In this document: piece by piece, positions 6,897-11,521 of the stretch
Numbering within the stretch: the stretch's first letter is position 1
How the letters are laid out: each line of letters starts with the position of its first letter
NCBI GenBank assembly: GCA_964616275.1
Contig: CAZTUL010000067.1
Coordinates: forward strand, 1-11,521
Reading direction: 5' to 3'
DNA from: CAYZJV01 sp964616275
GTDB taxonomy: Bacteria > Spirochaetota > Spirochaetia > Sphaerochaetales > Sphaerochaetaceae
Length of the DNA stretch: 11,521 bases
Translations under genes and position numbers: made by a program
Notes under the pieces: model-generated
What the model was told of the DNA's origin: nothing
Database searches by the model: none
Seen by the model: the letters and a program-made list of their open reading frames with translations, nothing else

Positions 6897-9680
6897 TTAC
6901 TTCTTGTTGTACTTAACCATGTAATCAGTCAATACTTCGTCTAAACCACGACCGTACATGACCACTGGCTTATCGAGCATGGTATATCCATCTCCACCAG
7001 CTGCCATGAAATCATTTGTAGCAAGCTTATATGTAGCGTCTCTATCAATGGATTTCCCATTAACGAGCACTCTCTTAATTCTGCTACCAGGATCACTGAA
7101 TCGGCTGTAAACAATACTCATGTTAGCGGTCTGTGGGAATCCACCGTTGCTTTCTGGGAGTCTAGAATAACCCCATTCGAGAGCATCGTAGATATCCTGT
7201 CCCGTTACTTCAACTACCACAACTGTGTTGTTGAAAGGAAGAACGGTAATGATATCGCCACGGGTTACATCACCTGCAGGAATCGAGGCTCTAATTCCAC
7301 CACCATTGGTAAGTGCAACATCAGCTCCGGTTGCTTCGATCATAGCCTTAGCAATCATGTTACCGAGATTCGTCGGTTTGGTTCTGACATTACCTCTTTC
7401 TCCATCAAGTGCAACTGGAGTATAGGCAACGACTTCACTTGTTATACCTTCAACTCGGGCTTTCTGGCCTTCCACATAAGCTACGACAGCTGGATCATCA
7501 GGAATTTCGGTCACTCCCAACATCTTGGCATATTCGTTAGCTGAAGGATCGGCAACATCTGAAGCTGGAATTAAGAGAGCAGTCTCTCCAACAGCTTTTC
7601 CATTGCGGACTTCAATTTCAACCAATCCAACACTTTCCATGTATTCGCCAGCAGAAACTATGAGGGTGTCACCAACCTTCAATCCATTTTCAAGAACAGA
7701 ATGGCTATGACCATCAACAATCAAGTCAATTCCCTTAATGTTCTCTGCAACCATGCGGCTTGTTACACCATAAGATCCATCTTCATCAAGACCAAGGTGA
7801 GCAAGAACGATAACATAGTCGGCACGTTCACGCACTGCATCAACGAGTCCCTGTGCACCGTAAACAACTTCATCACTCATGAAGGAAAGACCTTCAACAT
7901 TCTTCGGATGTGTTTTTGTTTCGGTATCGGGAGTTGTTGCGCCAATTACACCAACGGTGAATCCGTCGAAGTAGTAGAGCTGGTATGGCTGGAAGACCAT
8001 ATTTCCCTTTGCATCAAGAACGTTAGCAGCAAGAATTCTAAGATCAGAATACTCTTCTGCAAGCTGAGCAGCTTCAATCAAACGTTCCTTACCATAATTG
8101 AAATCATGATTTCCTGGAACTACTGCATCGTAACCGAGCATATCCAGCAGAACAGCTGAAGTCTCGCCTTCAAACAAGTTAGTAAGAAGAGTTCCGTGGG
8201 AAACATCACCAGCATCGAGCAGTAAGTTCTTATTAGTTACTGAACGACCCATATTAACAAGAGTAGCAAGCTTTGCATAACCTACCCCAGGACCTTCTTC
8301 AATACGGCCATGCACATCATTTGTGTGGACCACATAGAGATAGAAGTTTTTCTGTCCATCGTAGGATTTCACCATTACATCTGCATCAACATCCGGCATT
8401 GCTGGAGCTGCGGGGGCAGCGGGAGCTTTAGGTGCCGGTGCAGCTGGCTCAGCTTTTGGCTCTTCAGCTACAGTAACTGGAGCTTTTGCTGGAGCTTTTG
8501 CCGGAGCCTTCGGAGCTGTCATTGCTTTGGCATAAGCGGCTTTGTATGCTTCACCAATTACTTTTGCTTCAGCATCTTCAGGCACATAAGTAATTCCCGC
8601 CCACTGTGCAAGGGCTGATTTTGAAGGGTTATTTACGTCATCAGCGGTAATGCGAAGTGGAGTGGTGCTTGTAACTTTATTGTTCTTGACATGAAGTTCA
8701 ACAACACCGACACTCGAGAGCTTTTCTCCAGCATTGACAATCATCGTGTCACCGACAACCTTACCACCGGCAGGTGCCTTAGCATCCTTTCCATCGATGA
8801 TTAAATCAATACCCTTAATGTTTTGTGCAATCACTTCTGCAGTAATACCGTCAACATTCCCGATACTTCCGAGTAGGACAACATAGTCTGCCATTTTTTT
8901 GGCTTCATTAACTGCATACTGGGCATTATCAATAATATCCTGGCTCAGGAATGAGAGACCTCTCACACCGTCAACTGGTGAAGATACGCCAGCAACTGCA
9001 ACAATAAATCCATTGAATGAATAAAGTTGATAAGGCTGGAATACCCATTCGCCACGGTTATTCAGAACATTAGCACTCAGAACTCTCAGGTCAGTATTTG
9101 CTTCTGCAAAACGAGCTGCCTCAACGAGGTATTCAGCACCGTATACAAAATCGGCTGGACCTGGAGCAACAGCATCATAACCGAGAAGATCAAGCATAGC
9201 TCCGGCTGGTTCACCATAGAAATACTCAATCATCGGAGTTCCGCTTGCAATATTACCTGCATCAAGTAACAGTGTCTTATTGGTCAATGAACGACCAAAT
9301 TTAACTCCCGTTGCCAATCTTGCATAACCAATTCCAGATTCGAGTTCACCGCGCATATCATTTGTATGTGCAATATAAACATCGAACTCAGTAAACCGGT
9401 CATCCGATTTGACAATCACACCTTCTGTGGGAGCCTTGCGACCAACAACTTCAGGAGTGGGTTCCACAACCTCTTCCACTGGTGGGGCTACCACAGGTTC
9501 CTCAACTGGAGCCTCAACAACCACCTCTTCAACTACTGGAGCTGGGGGGGCTACAGGCTCTACAACTGGCGCTGCAGGTTCTATCGCTTCGACTTTAGGG
9601 GTTGTTTGACAACCAATGAACGCAAAGGCAAGCAATGCAACCAACAGTGTCGTGATAAGACTTCTTGAAAGACGTTTCAC
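6897..9680 (-). CDS. 5'-nucleotidase/UshA-family lipoprotein with tandem active and degenerate phosphatase modules
   Basis: Secreted lipoprotein of 927 residues that should hydrolyse extracellular or periplasmic nucleotides (UshA/NadN-like). Lipobox FIGC puts the lipidated Cys at residue 24. A Pro/Val/Glu-rich stalk follows (to about 83), then module 1 (about 99-383), an Ala/Pro/Lys linker (385-433), module 2 (about 446-743) and the 5'-nucleotidase C-terminal domain (about 748-923). Module 2 keeps all expected metal sites: HTNDVHG, LLLDAGD, PGNHD, AHLG and DGHSH. The C-domain has NGGGIRASIP, VLPFNN and NDFMAAGGDG. Module 1 aligns throughout but reads HTNDMRG, LLLDAGN, PGPAD, GSIG and DGKDA, so it cannot be a working metallophosphatase. 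UshA-type enzymes are usually about 500-600 residues; here the phosphatase half is doubled. Start: GTG at 9680 follows a perfect AGGAGG by 6 nt and gives a classic signal peptide. ATGs at 9695 and 9701 (934 residues) lack a ribosome site but remain possible. Confidence 0.93.
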   Translation of the reverse strand: MKRLSRSLITTLLVALLAFAFIGCQTTPKVEAIEPAAPVVEPVAPPAPVVEEVVVEAPVEEPVVAPPVEEVVEPTPEVVGRKAPTEGVIVKSDDRFTEFDVYIAHTNDMRGELESGIGYARLATGVKFGRSLTNKTLLLDAGNIASGTPMIEYFYGEPAGAMLDLLGYDAVAPGPADFVYGAEYLVEAARFAEANTDLRVLSANVLNNRGEWVFQPYQLYSFNGFIVAVAGVSSPVDGVRGLSFLSQDIIDNAQYAVNEAKKMADYVVLLGSIGNVDGITAEVIAQNIKGIDLIIDGKDAKAPAGGKVVGDTMIVNAGEKLSSVGVVELHVKNNKVTSTTPLRITADDVNNPSKSALAQWAGITYVPEDAEAKVIGEAYKAAYAKAMTAPKAPAKAPAKAPVTVAEEPKAEPAAPAPKAPAAPAAPAMPDVDADVMVKSYDGQKNFYLYVVHTNDVHGRIEEGPGVGYAKLATLVNMGRSVTNKNLLLDAGDVSHGTLLTNLFEGETSAVLLDMLGYDAVVPGNHDFNYGKERLIEAAQLAEEYSDLRILAANVLDAKGNMVFQPYQLYYFDGFTVGVIGATTPDTETKTHPKNVEGLSFMSDEVVYGAQGLVDAVRERADYVIVLAHLGLDEDGSYGVTSRMVAENIKGIDLIVDGHSHSVLENGLKVGDTLIVSAGEYMESVGLVEIEVRNGKAVGETALLIPASDVADPSANEYAKMLGVTEIPDDPAVVAYVEGQKARVEGITSEVVAYTPVALDGERGNVRTKPTNLGNMIAKAMIEATGADVALTNGGGIRASIPAGDVTRGDIITVLPFNNTVVVVEVTGQDIYDALEWGYSRLPESNGGFPQTANMSIVYSRFSDPGSRIKRVLVNGKSIDRDATYKLATNDFMAAGGDGYTMLDKPVVMYGRGLDEVLTDYMVKYNKK
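7452..8345 (-). repeat. Metallophosphatase module copy 2 (catalytic)
   Basis: Second copy of the duplicated module within the nucleotidase gene, including the helix that leads to the C-terminal domain. It retains both DxH residues, bridging Asp, NHD, the isolated His and GHSH. Compared with copy 1 it carries a short insertion (about seven residues, near TETKTHPKN) before VEGLSFMS. Confidence 0.85.
8382..8528 (-). repeat. Ala/Pro/Lys-rich low-complexity linker
   Basis: Encodes about 49 residues made of repeated AP, KAP and AKAP units between the two phosphatase modules, with matching short repeats in the DNA (GCTTTTGC/GGAGC type units). Such segments are extended flexible spacers; it should let the modules move independently. 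Confidence 0.8.
8532..9386 (-). repeat. Metallophosphatase module copy 1 (degenerate)
   Basis: First copy of the module. Shared blocks with copy 2 include GRS-TNK-LLLDAG, LLGYDAV-PG, FQPYQLY, ENIKGIDL/QNIKGIDL, VGDT-IV-AGE and SVG-VE, so common origin is clear by eye. Only the first Asp of the DxH motif survives; His becomes Arg, bridging Asp becomes Asn, Asn-His becomes Pro-Ala, the isolated His becomes Ser, and GHSH becomes GKDA. There is no frameshift. Confidence 0.85.
9432..9599 (-). repeat. Pro/Val/Glu-rich low-complexity stalk after the lipobox
   Basis: Encodes about 56 residues of repeating PVVE, PVAPP and EEVV units directly after the lipidated Cys. It probably spaces the enzyme away from the membrane. 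It includes a run of seven C on the coding strand (9544-9550). Confidence 0.75.
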
Positions 9681-9686
9681 GTGTTT

Positions 9687-9692
9687 CCTCCT
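9687..9692 (-). promoter_or_regulatory. AGGAGG ribosome site deciding the GTG start of the nucleotidase
   Basis: Perfect AGGAGG lies 6 nt before the GTG at 9680. It is downstream of the two in-frame ATGs at 9701 and 9695, which have no purine-rich site at the right distance. This favours the GTG start. Confidence 0.65.
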
Positions 9693-9712
9693 CATGGACA
9701 TTCTTTTGAGTC

Positions 9713-9718
9713 ATTATA
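9713..9718 (-). promoter_or_regulatory. Candidate -10 element of the nucleotidase gene
   Basis: A perfect TATAAT on the minus strand. No good -35 is seen at 16-18 nt upstream. A transcript starting about 7 nt later, near 9706, would leave only about 5 nt before the ATG at 9701 but about 25 nt, including AGGAGG, before the GTG at 9680. Confidence 0.4.
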
Positions 9719-9807
9719 CATTACCACTATAACACACAGAGTAAATTCTGGATACAGAAAAAATGGCAATATCTGACTTCTCAAGGTGAAAATTCATCAC
9801 ACTATAC

Positions 9808-11058
9808 CTATAATACAGTAAAAATGAATCCTTTTAAATACTCAGACTCAGGAAACGAAAGTCGTATAGGATGATCAACCGGTTGCCCAAGCGTTTCCAA
9901 AATCTGGACCTCTCTTCCAGCATCCTTAGCAGCCCATGCCAACACTGTACGTAATTGTTCTCGAGAAACACCGCCAGAACAGCTAAAAGTTGCAATAACG
10001 CCACCCTTACGTATCTTCAGCATAGCAAGTCTGTTAAGATCCTTATAAGCTCGTAAAGCCCCCTCCACCTGTCCTTTAGTCTGGGCTAATTTAGGAGGGT
10101 CTAGCACAATACAATCATATATCTCAGATTCCATTTCACGCAAGTATGCAAAAACATCTCCCTTAATGAGAGAAATCCGATTTTTTGACTCTGGTGGTAT
10201 GATTCCACGCTCAATATTTAGGGTCAACTGTTTTCCAAGAGTTTCCAATGCACTAGCAGAGCTGTCAAGTGCTGTAACATGTTGTGCACCGGCAACTAGT
10301 GCATGCAGAGAGAACCCTCCAGTGTAGGAAAAGGCATCCAGCACCTGTTTCCCGGAAACATACTGAGCTAATCGCAGACGATTCTCACGTTGATCGCAGT
10401 AAAATCCACTTTTTTGACCTTCTCCAAGATGTATTGTGTAAGCTATACCATGCTCGAGAAATATCGCTTCCTGTAATGCAGGATCCGCTGGTCGATCTAC
10501 ACATTCTCCCCCGATATACCATTCGCTCTGTACCTTCAGATGCTCAATACCACAGAAAGCCTCATCAGTGGATACCACAATACAGGCGGGATTCACCAAT
10601 CGCTGCAGTGTCTGAACCACCACTATACGGTGATCCCATGCAACTCGAGCAGAAATAATACATACAAGCATTGATCCGTACCGATCTACAGTAAGACCTG
10701 GAAGAAAATCAGCTTCTCCATGAATGAGCCTGAAAGCAGTAACATGAGGTTGAGCAAAAAGAACGAACCTACGCTGAACCGCAGCACTGATTGTCTGTAC
10801 CCACCAAGAAATATCGGGGAAAATCTGTTGATCCCAACTCATGAGATGTATAGGGATATGGCTTTGCGGATCATACCAGCCATACGCAATAAACTCTCCG
10901 GCACTTGTTTCAACTTTCACAACTGCTGGTTCAGCCGGAAACAGAGTCCCCTTTTTACCATCAATCGCACCGCTGAACACCCATGGATGTCTACGAATTA
11001 ATTGTTTTTCCTTCCCTTCTCGAATACGCACCTTGGGTACAGCAGGATGTTCAGGCAT
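9808..11058 (-). CDS. rlmI: RlmI-type 23S rRNA (cytosine-C5) methyltransferase
   Basis: Cytoplasmic SAM-dependent methyltransferase of the RlmI family, which makes m5C1962 in 23S rRNA in E. coli. It has 416 residues from the chosen start; the E. coli enzyme is slightly under 400. An N-terminal PUA-type domain contains RRHPWVFSGA (about 23-31). The linking domain has FRLIHGEADFLPGLTVDRYG (about 109-128). The Rossmann methyltransferase domain has SGFYCDQRENR (217-227), the SAM loop DAFSYTGGF (241-249), catalytic-site DPPK (320-323) and SCSGG with C360. The C-terminus ends in the family's DHPIR...PESEYLKG block. The frame stays open to 11229, but a longer protein would run through a strong terminator hairpin and the neighbouring gene, and the family's N-terminus matches the ATG at 11058, which has AGAGAGG 9 nt upstream. 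No clear terminator follows, so some readthrough toward the nucleotidase gene is possible. Confidence 0.9.
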   Translation of the reverse strand: MPEHPAVPKVRIREGKEKQLIRRHPWVFSGAIDGKKGTLFPAEPAVVKVETSAGEFIAYGWYDPQSHIPIHLMSWDQQIFPDISWWVQTISAAVQRRFVLFAQPHVTAFRLIHGEADFLPGLTVDRYGSMLVCIISARVAWDHRIVVVQTLQRLVNPACIVVSTDEAFCGIEHLKVQSEWYIGGECVDRPADPALQEAIFLEHGIAYTIHLGEGQKSGFYCDQRENRLRLAQYVSGKQVLDAFSYTGGFSLHALVAGAQHVTALDSSASALETLGKQLTLNIERGIIPPESKNRISLIKGDVFAYLREMESEIYDCIVLDPPKLAQTKGQVEGALRAYKDLNRLAMLKIRKGGVIATFSCSGGVSREQLRTVLAWAAKDAGREVQILETLGQPVDHPIRLSFPESEYLKGFIFTVL

Positions 11059-11080
11059 CTTGATTAACCTCTCTTCACAT

Positions 11081-11109
11081 ACTGTACTCACTCTTGACCG
11101 AGGAGGCAA
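11081..11109 (-). promoter_or_regulatory. Weak candidate promoter of the rlmI-like gene
   Basis: TTGCCT (11109-11104) and TACAGT (11086-11081) on the minus strand with 17-nt spacing, each matching consensus at 4 of 6 bases. It lies between the upstream terminator and the ATG at 11058, where a promoter is needed. Confidence 0.3.
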
Positions 11110-11141
11110 GGCCAGAATACATCCAGTCACCGTGGAAGCAT

Positions 11142-11168
11142 AAAAAAACCTGTACTCAACGGTACAGG
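11142..11168 (-). terminator. Strong rho-independent terminator of the 56-residue gene
   Basis: On the minus strand CCTGTAC pairs perfectly with GTACAGG around a six-base loop (CGTTGA) and is followed directly by seven T. It is 23 nt after the stop codon at 11192-11194. Confidence 0.92.
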
Positions 11169-11191
11169 CTACACCATAAGAATCCGATTTG

Positions 11192-11362
11192 TTACATAAG
11201 ATCTTTAGGTTTACGTGCGGTATTACCACTCTTTTCGCAGTAGGCTACATGACGAAGCTTTCCATTCTCAAAAACAGACTTCATCTTGATTGCCCCACCC
11301 CAGCGACTGGTTAATACTCTTTCTCCACCACGACGGGCGTTCTTGGAAATTGCTCCTGCCAT
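11192..11362 (-). CDS. Small basic protein of unknown function, 56 residues
   Basis: Unrecognised 56-residue protein beginning MAGAISKNARRGGERV and ending ARKPKDLM. It is strongly basic: 13 Lys/Arg against 4 Asp/Glu. It has no signal peptide or membrane helix, one Cys (C42, in AYCEKSG) and one Trp (W21, in SRWGGAIK). A central strand-like part (IKMKSVFENGKLRHVAYCE) looks like a small beta hairpin. Charge and size would suit RNA, DNA or ribosome binding, but this is inference. Support for a real gene is the complete expression context: near-consensus promoter (11402-11430), GGAGGG 8 nt before the ATG, a clean TAA and a strong terminator 23 nt later. It sits upstream of the rlmI-like gene but is insulated from it by that terminator. 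Confidence 0.82.
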   Translation of the reverse strand: MAGAISKNARRGGERVLTSRWGGAIKMKSVFENGKLRHVAYCEKSGNTARKPKDLM

Positions 11363-11401
11363 ATAGGTATCCCTCCATTAACTACTTCACTAACTTTGCA
11401 C

Positions 11402-11430
11402 ACTATAACAAATCATGAATATTTCGTCAA
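11402..11430 (-). promoter_or_regulatory. Near-consensus promoter of the 56-residue gene
   Basis: TTGACG (11430-11425) and TATAGT (11407-11402), spaced 17 nt, each match consensus at 5 of 6 bases. The predicted start near 11395 gives a leader of about 33 nt. This is the best promoter in the window. Confidence 0.75.
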
Positions 11431-11457
11431 AGGGATATAACGCTATCTGATAAAATA

Positions 11458-11486
11458 TTGTCAAGCTTTGATTGATACTCTACACT
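11458..11486 (+). promoter_or_regulatory. Candidate promoter of the divergent right-edge gene
   Basis: TTGTCA (11458-11463) and TACACT (11481-11486) with 17-nt spacing; the -35 matches consensus at 5 of 6 and the -10 at 4 of 6. The predicted start falls on or next to the ATG at 11493. It is divergent from the promoter at 11402-11430. Confidence 0.45.
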
Positions 11487-11492
11487 GGATAC

Positions 11493-11521
11493 ATGGAAAA
11501 ACGTCGTATTACGATTCGTAC
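11493..11521 (+). CDS. Start of a divergent gene, truncated by the window
   Basis: ATG followed by codons for EKRRITIR and open to the window end. Only nine complete codons are visible, so no product can be named. No Shine-Dalgarno-like sequence precedes the ATG. Support comes from the divergent arrangement and the promoter-like sequence just upstream. Confidence 0.4.

Noticed and set aside
7701..8159. 152-codon plus-strand frame opposite nucleotidase module 2
   Set aside because: It lies wholly inside a well-supported gene with conserved motifs, gives no recognisable protein and has no upstream ribosome site.
9409..9609. Plus-strand open frame rich in Thr, Ser and Gly
   Set aside because: It is the mirror of the Pro/Val/Glu-rich stalk of the nucleotidase, with no ribosome site; low-complexity DNA keeps several frames open.
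9760..9807. Possible terminator after the rlmI-like gene (six T preceded by weak pairing)
   Set aside because: The nearest inverted repeat is only about four base pairs and is not next to the T run.
11059..11229. In-frame 57-codon extension of the rlmI-like gene up to an ATG at 11229
   Set aside because: It would translate through the strong terminator at 11142-11168 and overlap the 56-residue gene; the extra residues do not resemble the RlmI N-terminus, and the ATG at 11058 has a ribosome site.
1..11521. CRISPR arrays, tRNA/rRNA genes, insertion sequences, prophage or defence genes
   Set aside because: No regular direct repeats with spacers, no cloverleaf-like segment, no transposase or integrase motifs and no terminal inverted repeats were seen; all long coding regions are accounted for by other families.

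Overview
The window looks like bacterial chromosome from a diderm organism, most likely a spirochaete. This is an inference resting on two things: a TolC / membrane-fusion / RND / PII-like gene cluster of the kind found in spirochaetes, and a membrane-fusion protein without the alpha-helical hairpin, as known for Borrelia BesA. There is a UshA-type nucleotidase lipoprotein, no mobile element, no CRISPR array and no tRNA or rRNA gene. Almost everything is on the minus strand; only the two fragments at the window edges are on the plus strand.

Layout, left to right. (1) 2-418 (+): 3' end of an arginase/agmatinase-family ureohydrolase, converging on and overlapping the next gene by 47 bp. (2) 6108-372 (-): a tight four-gene efflux operon, in transcription order a TolC-like outer-membrane channel, a hairpin-less membrane-fusion adaptor, an RND pump and a small PII-like 'transporter-associated' protein. 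The gaps are 22, 14 and 1 nt. A candidate promoter at 6139-6167 has a 20-bp near-palindrome in its spacer, suggesting repressor control. (3) 6697-6251 (-): a small two-helix membrane protein with a C-terminal Cys/His module. It has its own good promoter, a leader of about 105 nt and a terminator. (4) 9680-6897 (-): a large lipoprotein with two tandem 5'-nucleotidase metallophosphatase modules. The second looks fully active and is followed by the usual nucleotide-binding domain; the first has lost nearly all metal ligands. A clear terminator follows it. (5) 11058-9808 (-): an RlmI-type 23S rRNA cytosine methyltransferase. (6) 11362-11192 (-): a 56-residue, highly basic orphan protein with near-consensus promoter, strong ribosome binding site and strong terminator. 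(7) 11493-11521 (+): the first codons of a divergent gene, with a promoter placed so that its mRNA could be leaderless.

The genes fall into independent units separated by terminators at 6189-6229, 6846-6876 and 11142-11168. Only the efflux operon is an obvious multi-gene machine: channel, adaptor and pump form a tripartite exporter, with the PII-like protein as a probable cytoplasmic regulator or sensor. The most unusual items are the tandem active/pseudo-nucleotidase lipoprotein, the short basic orphan gene, and the operon promoter with its palindrome. I did not find a convincing wholly new multi-gene system.
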